Notes: a model not told the origin generated them from the sequence alone. 46,254 nucleotides of DNA from JACQSU01 sp964359785 (GCA_964359785.1 CAYHWL010000003.1:1-46254); one strand, 5' to 3'; positions 23,620 to 33,322 are shown, numbered from the stretch's first letter. Made by a program: numbers and translations.

Positions 23620-24579
23620 TCATAGCGATCCTGACAGTTCTTCTGGAATGCTAAAAAGCCCGAAAAGCGAAGTCGAGATCATCTGATTGAGCCGGATGAT
23701 CTCGCCAAGGTGATATAATATCACATTATCGACCCCTTTCTTGGTCTGGATAAGGGAGTAGACGCTGCCATTGAGAAGCTTCTTTTTTTGCGCCGCCATC
23801 TGATGGGCTTTTGTGAAGTCATTATCAAAATAAGCTTGTCTTAGAAGCTCGAACATGGACGCGACATCCGCGTACAATGCGATGACCTCTTTACTTGCCT
23901 TGAATGATTTTTGTGAAGCGAGAAACTTATACAGATAGTAGTAAGAGTGGCAGACAAGAGAGAGCCTTCCGACCATCATATAGTGCATATAGCTGTCTTT
24001 GGAGCCGCCGATCTTGTGCTTGACTATTATCCGGCGCAGAAAATTCGTGTAGTTGTCGAATTCGTCCTTGGTAGTCTCAAATCGCGCCAGATCATGCGCT
24101 TTCCCTGTCTTGATATCCGTCAAGATGCCGTCGATCTGGACCTTGATGATGAAAAAGAGCTTATTGAGGATTGTCTGATAATTATCGCTGGAAGGTTCGG
24201 CTATACTAGCCGCCACCACAATCTTGTTCTTCTCTTCCATAGTATCAAAACCAAGAAGCGACTTCTTGACAATATCCGCGATCAATGCTACCTCTTCCTG
24301 CGATTTTGTCCTGATACGGATAGTATCATAGCCTTTGCGATAAGCCTGATTGAGGATGTTTTTGATCGTACGTTCTTCCTCTTCCTTCAGTTTGGAGATA
24401 TCAAAAAATACGATCTGTTTGTGGCGGTCGCGGTCTTTTGGCAGGTTGATTAGCAGGGATCCGGCTTCTTGCTCAAGATCAACCTCCTGGCCTTCTTGGA
24501 TCTCCTGCTCGCGGATCCAATCTATTGGGAGGGTCAGAGTGTAGGAATGGTTGCCCTGGCGGATGATCTTGCGTTTCAT
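23620..24579 (-). CDS. AbrB-PhoU fusion regulator
   Basis: 319 aa. An N-terminal SpoVT/AbrB-like DNA-binding segment (MKRKIIRQGNHSYTLTLP, about 1-45) is joined to two PhoU-like three-helix repeats (for example FDNYTNFLRRIIV). This architecture is common in archaea and is usually linked to phosphate-transport regulation; no pst genes are nearby. A longer frame back to 24651 would add 24 hydrophobic residues, but a TATA box at 24601-24609 falls inside that extension and lies 26 nt from the ATG at 24579, so the shorter start is preferred. Confidence 0.85.
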   Translation of the reverse strand: MKRKIIRQGNHSYTLTLPIDWIREQEIQEGQEVDLEQEAGSLLINLPKDRDRHKQIVFFDISKLKEEEERTIKNILNQAYRKGYDTIRIRTKSQEEVALIADIVKKSLLGFDTMEEKNKIVVAASIAEPSSDNYQTILNKLFFIIKVQIDGILTDIKTGKAHDLARFETTKDEFDNYTNFLRRIIVKHKIGGSKDSYMHYMMVGRLSLVCHSYYYLYKFLASQKSFKASKEVIALYADVASMFELLRQAYFDNDFTKAHQMAAQKKKLLNGSVYSLIQTKKGVDNVILYHLGEIIRLNQMISTSLFGLFSIPEELSGSL

Positions 24580-24600
24580 CGACGATTGAAATGGGTTGGA

Positions 24601-24609
24601 ATATAAAAA
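24601..24609 (-). promoter_or_regulatory. TATA box deciding the start of the AbrB-PhoU gene
   Basis: The minus strand reads TTTTTATAT, centred 26 nt from the ATG at 24579. Confidence 0.6.
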
Positions 24610-24693
24610 GGTTACTATTGATATAAAGAATATTCTTAATAGCGGCGGCATATTAACACCTTTGCCATCACCCAGCTATCAAGGTGGTCAAAA

Positions 24694-25071
24694 ATGAGTG
24701 ACAAGACACTAGAGAAGCTGCTGCAGGAGATACAGACACAATGCCTTGATGGGGAATTGACTGTGGTAGACGCTGTCAGACGGATCGATAATCTGGTGGG
24801 CGGGGTACGCGCGGCAGAATATCAGCCTGGCGTCAAGGCTAAGGTCTACACACCTGCAGGTGACTATAAACTCCAATCAGGTGGTTATAGAAGTAGATGC
24901 GAAGAGAGAAACGTCGCGCTGTTAGTCGGACTATATGATCTTGCAAGAGCGCACGGAAGCATGCAGCCTGGAGGAGTCCACGCAGGACGCAGTTGCAGCA
25001 CCAAACACCACACCGACGGAATCAATGATATCCGAATGAAATACCTGGGCGGACTCATGCGTCTATATTGA
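24694..25071 (+). CDS. Hypothetical protein with a Shine-Dalgarno leader
   Basis: 125 aa, no recognised family. The N-terminal 40 residues look helical (TLEKLLQEIQTQC); the middle is glycine- and arginine-rich (QSGGYRSRCEERN), and the C-terminal third carries GGVHAGRSCSTKHHTDGIND with paired histidines and a Cys. Unlike most first genes here it is preceded by AAGGTGG (24681-24687), 6 nt before the ATG, and TATTAA about 40 nt upstream; this fits a short leadered mRNA. It converges on the TctA-like gene with 4 nt between them. Confidence 0.55.
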   Translation: MSDKTLEKLLQEIQTQCLDGELTVVDAVRRIDNLVGGVRAAEYQPGVKAKVYTPAGDYKLQSGGYRSRCEERNVALLVGLYDLARAHGSMQPGGVHAGRSCSTKHHTDGINDIRMKYLGGLMRLY

Positions 25072-25075
25072 GAGC

Positions 25076-26284
25076 TCATCCGGAAAAAGATCTCACAATC
25101 ACAGGAAGGAGCAAACAGCCCATCGCGTGCGTCTTTCTTATGCCGCTTGAGTGGGTAAGCAGACCGATGCAAGTGCTCAAGAGGAGGATAAAGAGTCCAG
25201 GGATGCCGCTAAGCAGCCAGACCATCGCCACGCAGAAGAGGAGGACGCAAAAGCAGGATCTTTGATAGTCAATTTGCGGCATGATCCTCGTGAATACTCT
25301 TGCGATGCAAAATGTCGCGAACACACTGACGCAAGCCACCAAAAGAGAGACTATAGCTAAGATGGACGCATCGATAAAAGAAAATGAGGGCATCAATTCC
25401 TGCACTGCCACAATGGCGCCGTTTCTCGCCTTTCCGATGGCTAGTAAGGTCACAATGGAGAACACGAAATTGATCATGCTCACACCCGCGACAATGAGGA
25501 TGTATGCGGTCTCTTGCGCAGTCGGAATCACTAGTGAAGCAAGAGCCACACCTTGACTTGCGCCAATGCCGGGTAGAAGCGCAGTGAGACCACCGGCAAT
25601 GACAGAGACAATTCCATAGAGCAGAAGAGTGGATGAGCGAACCTGTATCTCTTCTGTCTCAAACTGCGGAGGGATGCAAGAATACTCCCTAATCGATGTG
25701 ATAAGCATCGCTATCCCAAATGCTCCGCTAAGCAGAGGGAGAAGAGGGTCGCTAATCGGTCCATCCAGCGTGAAGAGGCCAAGGATCCCGGATGACATGA
25801 AGATGAGCGACGCCCACAATATCTTCCTCAACTTTTTTTCCGTGAGAATCAAAATCAAGATTGCCACAATGATTATCCCTCCAAGATAAGGCTTGATCGC
25901 CTCTTCGAGGGCGGGGAGAAGATATAGCGCCAATGGGATAGATAGCAGACCTAATAAGAGTGAGATAAAAGCGCCGATCACAGATAATCTTATCGCCTCA
26001 AAACCTTGCCCTTGCATGAGGAGCTTGTGAGCAGGAAGGACGCTTAGAGCCGTGTCTGGATTAGGCGCGCCAAGGAAAGTGGATGGCACCATATCCACGA
26101 AGATATGAGTGATAGCCACTGACACGATAAACGAACAGAGCGCCAAAGGTGAAACGAATTGGAGAAGCACCGCGGAGAAGGATAGTATTATGGCGCAGAC
26201 AAGATTGATATGGATGCCGGGCGTGATGCCAGTGACGAGGCCGGCGATAACACCAACCATCGTAAGTCCTATAACCTCAATCAT
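25076..26284 (-). CDS. TctA/DUF112-family multi-spanning membrane protein
   Basis: 402 aa and almost entirely hydrophobic, with about ten predicted membrane helices. The N-terminal GLVTGITPGIHINLV, the motif VDMVPSTFLGAPNPDTALS and the repeated GGLTALLPGIGASQGV match the archaeal branch of the tripartite tricarboxylate transporter TctA family (COG1784), in which two PGI-type motifs recur. Substrate is not established for archaeal members, and the TctB/TctC partners are absent here. The start overlaps by 8 nt the end of the OB-fold-like gene, so the two are probably co-translated. Confidence 0.8.
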   Translation of the reverse strand: MIEVIGLTMVGVIAGLVTGITPGIHINLVCAIILSFSAVLLQFVSPLALCSFIVSVAITHIFVDMVPSTFLGAPNPDTALSVLPAHKLLMQGQGFEAIRLSVIGAFISLLLGLLSIPLALYLLPALEEAIKPYLGGIIIVAILILILTEKKLRKILWASLIFMSSGILGLFTLDGPISDPLLPLLSGAFGIAMLITSIREYSCIPPQFETEEIQVRSSTLLLYGIVSVIAGGLTALLPGIGASQGVALASLVIPTAQETAYILIVAGVSMINFVFSIVTLLAIGKARNGAIVAVQELMPSFSFIDASILAIVSLLVACVSVFATFCIARVFTRIMPQIDYQRSCFCVLLFCVAMVWLLSGIPGLFILLLSTCIGLLTHSSGIRKTHAMGCLLLPVIVRSFSG

Positions 26285-26612
26285 CGGATCTGCACTTCGC
26301 GGTCTTGCTCTCTTTTATTATCGAGTAGCTGTTGGCCACAAACTCCTTTTGACCATTGTAATCCTGGTAGGAACCCTGGAACTGAACTGTCGAGCCGCAT
26401 GGCAAGGAGTCTTTTGATCTGATAACCACCGGAATAAATTTTGAGACTGTCAAGATAGTCAGGTCTGATTTTTGGGAGGAAGAATAGATTCTGGCTGTGA
26501 GCGTATCCTCATTTTGACAGGTAGAATTCGTGTAGGCGGACGTAACATAAAGCAATGGCATGCCCAATAGAAGGACAACCAAAGCTAGCCTTTTTAGAGA
26601 AGATTCTTCCAT
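26277..26612 (-). CDS. Exported or anchored small protein, possibly OB-fold
   Basis: 111 aa from ATG 26612. The N-terminal LKRLALVVLLLGMPLLYVTS is a signal anchor or signal peptide. The mature part has two cysteines (TCQNED ... LPCGSTVQFQGSYQDYNG) and alternating strands (DLTILTVSKFIPVVI) that resemble a nucleic-acid-type OB fold as seen in other small archaeal exported proteins. A TTG at 26639 could extend it by nine residues. It ends inside the start of the TctA-like gene. Function unknown; a periplasmic-side partner of the transporter is a guess from the overlap. Confidence 0.6.
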   Translation of the reverse strand: MEESSLKRLALVVLLLGMPLLYVTSAYTNSTCQNEDTLTARIYSSSQKSDLTILTVSKFIPVVIRSKDSLPCGSTVQFQGSYQDYNGQKEFVANSYSIIKESKTAKCRSDD

Positions 26613-26718
26613 TGAAGATAGAATATGCGTTGTTTTCAAATGCGTTGCTAACCCAAATCCGGAAAGAACCTATATATAGTTGGGATATTATCAGAATGAT
26701 GGGGATTATTGCGTAAAA

Positions 26719-26916
26719 ATGGCACAAAACAAGCATAAACACGGCCTCGGGTATAGGATTCTTGGGGGTATTTTGCTTGCCGCAGGCATAATCATGTTAT
26801 TCACTCCAGGCCCGGGATGGGCGACAATCTTCGTCGGATTATATATGATGGGACATGACAAGGCCATCAAGATCATCCAGAAGAAATTCGGCGTGATCTG
26901 GAATCGCAAGAAATAG
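26719..26916 (+). CDS. PGPGW-type small membrane protein
   Basis: 65 aa from the ATG at 26719. A basic N-terminus (MAQNKHKHGLGYR) leads into a hydrophobic helix (ILGGILLAAGIIMLF), the signature TPGPGWATIF, then a second helix (VGLYMMGHDKA) and a basic tail. The PGPGW family consists of short two-helix membrane proteins of unknown function. A TTG at 26682 region would add 13 unlikely residues. The palindromic TATA CTATATATAG at 26670-26679 sits between this gene and the divergent exported protein and could serve both. Confidence 0.75.
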   Translation: MAQNKHKHGLGYRILGGILLAAGIIMLFTPGPGWATIFVGLYMMGHDKAIKIIQKKFGVIWNRKK

Positions 26917-26919
26917 ATT

Positions 26920-27732
26920 TCAATTAGTCTTCCCGAAGCATTTCTCGTAATAATCACACTTACCTGTAGCCCATTTGCATAAAGGGGTGATCTTCTTAGG
27001 ATAATCCTGGATCGCGTCGCTTTGCGTGTGCATATGGATAAGCTCGATCTCTAATCTAGCCAGGTCCATGATATCCTGGTCAACAGTCACACTCTTCTCA
27101 ACATGACTTGTGTCTTTGAGGAAGTAGATGCCCACCACGTCAGGAGGGGTACCGTGCTTTTCCTTGTAGAGCAGAGCGTAGATGCCTAATTGCAGACGAT
27201 ACTCCTCGCTGATGTCATCTTTTTTACTAGTCTTGTAATCCATTATGCGGATCTTGCCTTTTATCGTCTCAATAGCATCGGCAAAACCCCTAACTGAAAG
27301 TTCTTGGGAATGTAGGAGCTGTTCTCTTAGAGGGGTGTGTTCCTTGAACGCTTCTGTGAAATCCCCTGGGTGGGATATCATTTTCTGGGCAAATGAATCG
27401 CTCCAATTTAGCACCATAAGAAGTGTCTCCTGGAAAACCATATGCTCCTGATGCTCTTCCACGCCCAATGTGATGAACTCCTGTCGTTGCTTGTTCCAAA
27501 AATGGACGAGAAGAGACTGGGCCTTGGATCTGATGATCTCCTTGCAATTGTCTTTTGTGATGCCTGTGATGTCGATGTCGAAGATATTTTCGAGGACGGA
27601 ATGCACGATCTTCCCCCTGACTGTAGCGATGCTTGGCAGAGAGGGAAGACCCATGATATATCTGTAATAGTACTTTCTAGGGCATTGCTTTAATGTGTTG
27701 ATAGAAGAAGGGGACTCGACGCGTTTTGCCAT
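26920..27732 (-). CDS. PD-(D/E)XK nuclease, RecB/Cas4-like
   Basis: 270 aa. N-terminal SPSSINTLKQCPRKYYYRYI is the RecB-family nuclease opening with a Cys, GKIVHSVLE carries the active-site His, IRIMDYKTSKKD the Asp-x-Lys core and EYRLQLGIYALLYKEKHG the QxxxY motif. The C-terminal CKWATGKCDYYEKC supplies three cysteines which, with the N-terminal one, can hold a 4Fe-4S cluster as in Cas4 and AddB-type nucleases. No cas genes or CRISPR repeats occur in the window, so a stand-alone DNA-repair exonuclease is more likely than adaptation. Confidence 0.82.
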   Translation of the reverse strand: MAKRVESPSSINTLKQCPRKYYYRYIMGLPSLPSIATVRGKIVHSVLENIFDIDITGITKDNCKEIIRSKAQSLLVHFWNKQRQEFITLGVEEHQEHMVFQETLLMVLNWSDSFAQKMISHPGDFTEAFKEHTPLREQLLHSQELSVRGFADAIETIKGKIRIMDYKTSKKDDISEEYRLQLGIYALLYKEKHGTPPDVVGIYFLKDTSHVEKSVTVDQDIMDLARLEIELIHMHTQSDAIQDYPKKITPLCKWATGKCDYYEKCFGKTN

Positions 27733-27797
27733 CCTATCCCGGGTTTTTGATTGGTTTAACTGTCTTGTGGTGGGGTGTCGAGTCGGGGTGAGAAACG

Positions 27798-27807
27798 TTT
27801 ATATATA
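27798..27807 (+). promoter_or_regulatory. TATA box and leader of the surface-protein operon
   Basis: TTTATATATA is about 38 nt upstream of the ATG at 27840, giving a leader of roughly 12 nt that contains GGTGAT (27831-27836), a Shine-Dalgarno-like sequence, unlike the leaderless genes elsewhere. Confidence 0.5.
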
Positions 27808-27839
27808 GTGCAGTACCGTGAGCAGACCACGGTGATAAT

Positions 27840-30800
27840 ATGCGACGACACTTGAATTTGGTCTTGACGGTGCTTTTGGTCTTTTGCGCGATTGGGCTGC
27901 TTGTCATTTCAGTCGATACCCTCCGTGGTTTGACTGGCGCCGTAATCACCGCATATGATCCGCTCAATGGCCGCACCGTTTTGCAAAATGGGGTTTCATT
28001 AAACTTATTGCCATTTAGATCATTATTCACAGATATACCTGCTACGGTCCTTGAATTTGAGAGAAGACCCATAGCGGGAAATTTTGTAGTACAAACAAAT
28101 GGAAGCGGATTCTCGATTTTTATCAATAAAAATGGTTCAAATACACCCGCAAGTCTATTGTACGACGTTCAAGGAGAGATATCAGGGCGTACCGGTACGC
28201 AAGCACTTAACTATCGGACTGCCGCGACGCCAGTCAATAGGTGTATGCTGATGCTCACTTCTGGAAGATGCACTGATCTTGATGGTATGAATGTGTTGAT
28301 ACGCGGCGTAGCCGGCGCAGGCGGAATCGGGATATCACAAGACACCTGCGTCGATCCAACTGGATCTGTGACACGCTGCAGCGGATCTGGTTGCACTGTA
28401 TCAGAATCTTATTGCTATAATGATGTGGTCAGGACAACAAGATATAACTGTGCCAATTGCACTGATGGTATCTGCCTTCCTGAAAACAGAGCATCCTATC
28501 TGCGATTGGAAAAAATCAAAGTAATAAGGACAATACCCTCTGATGGAGTATTGGAGCTAACATCACTAACCGGTTATACTGTGAAAGGCAATGAGGAGAT
28601 CATGATCAGCGCGGTCATCCGAAATGCGGGGAATAGCACTGTGAACCGGACAGTGAATGTAGCCGGCAGCTGGACCAATCAAACCGGCGGGGTCATCGCG
28701 ACTCTTGCAGGTCAATTCAAGATCGATATCCTTCCTGGACAAGTCCTTGACCAAGATGTATACGGTAAGTTGACAGTCCAAACCAGTTTTAGTTATGACA
28801 CTAATGAGACGTTGAACATGTCAATCAATGACACCTATGCTATATTTGATAACCGATATGTCAATTCAGTGGCATTGTTCACTGTGAAACCAGGATCCGC
28901 CTGCAGTGCGACAGTATCGGTCAATGACACATTCCACAAGGGCATTGTGTATGGCCCAGATGCTATCGGTGAAGATGTATGTTGCCTTTATCCAAACTGC
29001 AGTGATTATAACGCATCTTACTCATCCTCAAGCGGACCTTACCTCTTCAAGACATACTGCGGTGTCGACGGGCCGGCCAACAAGATAGTGCAATGTCAAG
29101 GCCAATGCCAAAACGGTGCTTGTGTCAGACCTGCAAAAGCGATCAATGAGGCATGCGATCTGAATAATACCTGCGCAGATGGCCTCGAATGCAGACTCTC
29201 ACCAAACGAATACTTCGTAAACACCACCACCACTGCGAACTCCGTCGTGGATTATCCATATCCTGATGAGAATGCGACACTCTATCAAAACTTCACTTTG
29301 AATTACAACGCAAGCGGCATGAGTGTGCAAGCCGATGTGCTGCCACCATCAACTGTGGTCGCTAGTGTCCCCGGAAAATCCGTCACATTCAAAACGATGT
29401 ATGGGACCGAGAACTGCCGATGCATCGGTACATCAGACTGCGCGGGAGGAGTGACCAACCCTTGCGTCCCGAGCGCAAGGAACTGTAATTGCCAGCAGGA
29501 GCTTAGATTATCAACGGGTAATCAGGCGAACGTATCGATACAGTCAATGACTGGGTCATTTGTACTACGACCACTGCAAGATCTTGATAAGAAAGTAGAC
29601 ATGGTATGCGCAGGGCAATACCCCTGCAAAGTAGCGCTAAGCTTGACGCCACTAGGAAACAATGTCTTACTGACTGCTGTAAATGTCACTGACGGCATAT
29701 CCTGCGCTGACGGAACACTTGTCGGAAGATGCTCACTCACACAACCTAATCTATGCGTGGCTGCTAATACGCCGATGGTGTTGAATTGTTCAGTGTGTGG
29801 ATGCGCAAATGGAGGGACTTGTCTGTCGAATGGTGCATGTCAAGTAACAGCTTGTTCTGATGGGACTCTCGCTGGGCAATGCTCAACGAATAAGCCGATG
29901 AAGTGCCAGCAGTTGGTTGGCTGTGCACTGGGAAGTACGTGTACATCTGGAGTGAGCCTAGTATCCGACTGCGCCACATGCGGATGCGGCGACAGACAGA
30001 CCTGTTACAACAACCAATGCGTGCCAGAGATGCTGGATGTGAACTTCGCAAACATCCCTTCACAGGTGATAAGGAACTCGAACTACACTTGGGGAGGAGT
30101 TGGCAATCTTTTCTTACCTCGATATGACTATACTTGGGTCCCCGAAAAAATTGAGTTGTATGGAACAAATAACACATTATCAAATCTAGCCTATAAGATG
30201 AGAATGGTCAATTCTAATCTTATCAATGATATTATCCTAGAACCTAAGGGATATGCCATTGGGATCTATGTCGCAAATGGAGCGTATTATCCGGCGATGA
30301 TATCCCAATCATTTTATATCAATAGCTCTATGCCAACTGGTAATTATACATTAGGATTCTATAACCTCACCTCAAATATAGATTTGTTCACCAAAAACAC
30401 CACCTTTGAACTCATTGATTTCAATTTGAGCAATTATGCGTCAATCAATCCGGCCAGCGGGATCAATATCAGAAATTTTGAAATGAAGAGCGTGACAGGT
30501 CCTGGAAACTCTGGAAAGATAGGGAATCAATTCGGGGTTTGGTATTATAACACAAGCAATCCTGGGCCGATTCCTATGATCACCATGTATACTACTTGGG
30601 GGAATGCATCGGTTACTACGTACTCCAAAGATCCAACAAGATGGACCACTTATATGATATCAGATGAAGATGAAGGCAGGACCGTGAAGGAAATCAACGG
30701 AAACAAGGTGTATGTCAGCACCATACCCAGAATAACTGTTGTCGGAATAGGAGCAACCCAGAGATCCAATACGGAAATGGGATATAGCTGGATATCCGGA

Positions 30801-31427
30801 GATAAATATGTCTTTGTAGGAAGCAGTCTTTCTCCATCAGGCGAATACAACAATGTGTCGGCTCTCTTGGACTGGTATCTAGCAAAATATCCAAGCAGTC
30901 TAATAGAAGGCCAGGAGAACTATATCGTGACATTCCAGAAAGGATGGAATCTGATAAGCCTGCCGCTTATCCCAAACAACAAGAACATCAGCTATCTTGT
31001 CAGTGGAGTCCGTGACAAGATCGGAAAGATCTATGATTATGACCCTGCCGTGAATGGATGGAAGATATTCAATGGTGATCCTTCCATGCCAAGCAATCTG
31101 GACACCCTGCAAGAAGGACGCGGATACTATCTCTACGCCAAAGACGCAGGAAGCTTTAGTGTGATCGGGTCACGAGGAATCGCACTGCGAGGACAACCAG
31201 AGATCCCCCCGACATTCAGATTGACACAAGGATGGAACCTTGTCTCTTTGCACAACAAGAACCCTACGAACGCCAAAGACGCATTCAGAAGCATCTTGCC
31301 AAGCTTGAATTCATTGTGGACGCTCGATAATGGAGGATTAGTGAAACTATCCACCACTGATGCAAACCTGTCTTCTGGACAAGGATACTGGGTGAACCTG
31401 GCCAAAAATGACACGCTCGTATCATAA
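27840..31427 (+). CDS. Large secreted Cys-rich surface protein with GWNLIS repeats
   Basis: 1195 aa. It opens with a signal peptide or anchor (LVLTVLLVFCAIGLLVIS). A cysteine-rich zone near 150-215 and another near 380-450 resemble small disulfide knots. Two homologous Cys modules follow (ADGTLVGRCSLTQPNLC ... CGCANGG and SDGTLAGQCSTNKPMKC ... CGCGDRQ). An Ig-like/CARDB-type section lies near 245-330. The C-terminus has two GWNL(I/V)S modules (FQKGWNLISLPL, TQGWNLVSLHN), a domain frequent in DPANN and other archaeal surface proteins. Many N-x-S/T sequons suggest N-glycosylation. Its role is probably cell envelope or attachment. The end overlaps the next gene by 20 nt. Confidence 0.78.
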   Translation: MRRHLNLVLTVLLVFCAIGLLVISVDTLRGLTGAVITAYDPLNGRTVLQNGVSLNLLPFRSLFTDIPATVLEFERRPIAGNFVVQTNGSGFSIFINKNGSNTPASLLYDVQGEISGRTGTQALNYRTAATPVNRCMLMLTSGRCTDLDGMNVLIRGVAGAGGIGISQDTCVDPTGSVTRCSGSGCTVSESYCYNDVVRTTRYNCANCTDGICLPENRASYLRLEKIKVIRTIPSDGVLELTSLTGYTVKGNEEIMISAVIRNAGNSTVNRTVNVAGSWTNQTGGVIATLAGQFKIDILPGQVLDQDVYGKLTVQTSFSYDTNETLNMSINDTYAIFDNRYVNSVALFTVKPGSACSATVSVNDTFHKGIVYGPDAIGEDVCCLYPNCSDYNASYSSSSGPYLFKTYCGVDGPANKIVQCQGQCQNGACVRPAKAINEACDLNNTCADGLECRLSPNEYFVNTTTTANSVVDYPYPDENATLYQNFTLNYNASGMSVQADVLPPSTVVASVPGKSVTFKTMYGTENCRCIGTSDCAGGVTNPCVPSARNCNCQQELRLSTGNQANVSIQSMTGSFVLRPLQDLDKKVDMVCAGQYPCKVALSLTPLGNNVLLTAVNVTDGISCADGTLVGRCSLTQPNLCVAANTPMVLNCSVCGCANGGTCLSNGACQVTACSDGTLAGQCSTNKPMKCQQLVGCALGSTCTSGVSLVSDCATCGCGDRQTCYNNQCVPEMLDVNFANIPSQVIRNSNYTWGGVGNLFLPRYDYTWVPEKIELYGTNNTLSNLAYKMRMVNSNLINDIILEPKGYAIGIYVANGAYYPAMISQSFYINSSMPTGNYTLGFYNLTSNIDLFTKNTTFELIDFNLSNYASINPASGINIRNFEMKSVTGPGNSGKIGNQFGVWYYNTSNPGPIPMITMYTTWGNASVTTYSKDPTRWTTYMISDEDEGRTVKEINGNKVYVSTIPRITVVGIGATQRSNTEMGYSWISGDKYVFVGSSLSPSGEYNNVSALLDWYLAKYPSSLIEGQENYIVTFQKGWNLISLPLIPNNKNISYLVSGVRDKIGKIYDYDPAVNGWKIFNGDPSMPSNLDTLQEGRGYYLYAKDAGSFSVIGSRGIALRGQPEIPPTFRLTQGWNLVSLHNKNPTNAKDAFRSILPSLNSLWTLDNGGLVKLSTTDANLSSGQGYWVNLAKNDTLVS

Positions 31428-33009
31428 GGCGGAAGCGGTCGTAATCGCCGCCCTCTTTGCATCATTGATAGTCTATGCAGGGCCACCCATGTTCCCAGAA
31501 CAAATATATGGGACAGTGACAAAACTTGGCGTGAACGTGCCGGACGGGAATCTTATCACGATAAGCACTCCTGATGGAAGTTATACAAAGACGACTTTGA
31601 CAAAAGGCGGAAGATATGGATGGGACCCTGTGTTCACCATACCCGTGCAATCAGAAGACAGCATTGGAGCACCGCTTGATTCCAAACTGATGTTCTATAT
31701 CAATGGAAATCTGATATTCAACAAAAGCTTCGAACCCGGAAGCACAAGCAATGTGAACATCCAAGTGAGCGGTCCGATATGCGGGCTTGGCGGATGCGAA
31801 TCAGGAGAAGACTGCTTGCGATGCAGAAGCGATTGCGCATGCCAGAACACCCCTATCTCTTCACTCAAGAATCCGTCAGATTTTTTCATAGGCGATGTCC
31901 CAGGATTTTCCGTCCTTCTTGACACAAATGTGACAACCAATATCTTGAGCCTTGCCTCTGACACCGCGACAGCAATCATACCAATCGCAGCAAGCCTAGA
32001 TCAATTCAACCTAAGCAAAATCAAGATGGCACGCGGCATTGTCGGAAATCGGAACTATGCCATCGTAAATTATGATGGCGAGAAAACTGTATCTGTCGGC
32101 AAGTCCAGCGGCTCAAACGCGGTCTGCGTGAAGGACGTTGCTGTGGCCACCGTCGCAGAGATGAGTGAGAACTGCACAAACGCAAATGAGCATATAGTAA
32201 ACTGCACAGGAGCATCATATTCTGGATTCCGTTGCTACAATCTGGGCACCACCTATAAAGTGACTGGACTAATGCACAGCGCAGTCATCGAGATACCCCT
32301 ATTTGTCTATTCGCTCTCTACTGGTGGAACCACGACATCAATCGCTGATGTGACCACTACAGGCACAACATCCAGCTCCACTTCTGGGACACCCACAAGG
32401 CACAGCCAGAGCAGTCTTGGCTATCAATCAATGTCAACCAAGACCAATGGCACATTGAAACCGGATGCGCCTTATGTATGCAAACCAAGCTGGTCATGCA
32501 CACAATATGACCGATGCCAACCAAGCGGCAAGCAATTCCGGATATGCACTGATTCAGCCAAATGCGGGGTGCTGGAAGCTAAACCAGCAGTTGAACAAGC
32601 CTGCCAATATGTGAAGGCTTATGTGCCGCCTGTATATCAACCACCTTATATCCCGCCTGTGGCAAACCCGACTCAGCCTATCTCCGAACCTGTTTACCAA
32701 CAACCTGTGATTCAGGCTCCGGATCAAGAGCAGATCACTCAACCGATTGTGGAACAACCAAAGCAGGACACCTCCATGATCTGGGTTTATGCCCTCCTTG
32801 GGATTGCCGCGCTCACAGGAATAATCGTGGTAGTGCTGTATATGCGGCAATCAAAGACAGAGGCATCTCTGGAGTCCGTCGAGTATATCCATACCATGAG
32901 ATATAATGGATATGAGGAACCAGTGATACGCAATATCCTTGACCAACAACAGTGGCAGAAGAAAGATATAAATTCGGCATTTGATGCCTATCATAAACGA
33001 TACGGGTGA
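31408..33009 (+). CDS. Anchored surface protein with TSP1-like module and cytoplasmic helical tail
   Basis: 533 aa. The N-terminal signal peptide (AVVIAALFASLIVYAG) is followed by Ig-like beta sections and a Cys cluster (CGLGGCESGEDCLRCRSDC). A Thr/Ser-rich stretch comes next (TTTSIADVTTTGTTSSSTS, likely glycosylated), then a thrombospondin-like module (CKPSWSCTQYDRCQPSGKQ) and a proline-rich stalk. A membrane helix near 455-475 (YALLGIAALTGIIVVVLYM) leaves a cytoplasmic tail of about 55 residues. The tail (MRYNGYEEPVIRNILDQQQW) looks like the small UBA-like helical domain common at the C-terminus of archaeal surface proteins. It overlaps the preceding gene, so the two are co-expressed and may form one surface complex. 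Confidence 0.75.
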   Translation: MTRSYHKAEAVVIAALFASLIVYAGPPMFPEQIYGTVTKLGVNVPDGNLITISTPDGSYTKTTLTKGGRYGWDPVFTIPVQSEDSIGAPLDSKLMFYINGNLIFNKSFEPGSTSNVNIQVSGPICGLGGCESGEDCLRCRSDCACQNTPISSLKNPSDFFIGDVPGFSVLLDTNVTTNILSLASDTATAIIPIAASLDQFNLSKIKMARGIVGNRNYAIVNYDGEKTVSVGKSSGSNAVCVKDVAVATVAEMSENCTNANEHIVNCTGASYSGFRCYNLGTTYKVTGLMHSAVIEIPLFVYSLSTGGTTTSIADVTTTGTTSSSTSGTPTRHSQSSLGYQSMSTKTNGTLKPDAPYVCKPSWSCTQYDRCQPSGKQFRICTDSAKCGVLEAKPAVEQACQYVKAYVPPVYQPPYIPPVANPTQPISEPVYQQPVIQAPDQEQITQPIVEQPKQDTSMIWVYALLGIAALTGIIVVVLYMRQSKTEASLESVEYIHTMRYNGYEEPVIRNILDQQQWQKKDINSAFDAYHKRYG

Positions 33010-33014
33010 TAACA

Positions 33015-33209
33015 ATGAACAAAACCGCGATGATACTTATAGTGATATGCGTCCTTGCTTTTCTAGCAGGATGCCAAAAGGAGACTGCCGCAGAGACGCA
33101 AGCAGACGATATCAAAGTCCCTGCCAACGCAAGACCATATGAACTGCCACCTTTGCCTCCGCCAGCCGAACCAGGTGTGAAACAATACGATGTGCAAGAA
33201 GGGAAGTGA
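33015..33209 (+). CDS. Small lipoprotein
   Basis: 64 aa. A basic start (MNKT), a hydrophobic helix and the lipobox FLAGC (Cys19) mark a lipid-anchored exported protein; the mature part is short and proline-rich (YELPPLPPPAEPGV). It begins 5 nt after the stop of the TSP1-containing surface protein, so it belongs to that operon. No family recognised. Confidence 0.7.
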   Translation: MNKTAMILIVICVLAFLAGCQKETAAETQADDIKVPANARPYELPPLPPPAEPGVKQYDVQEGK

Positions 33210-33322
33210 GGCAACACTTAGAGCGTGGCTGTCAAAATGAGCAAGAGTGATCAAGGAGCATATGGATTGATTGGATCTTGGGTATACGCGATCGCAGGCA
33301 TCACCAAGAAGTCCTACATAAG

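Noticed and set aside
26920..27732. Cas4 of a CRISPR-Cas adaptation module
   Set aside because: No cas1/cas2 or CRISPR repeats are present in the window; the Cys-containing RecB fold also fits stand-alone repair nucleases.
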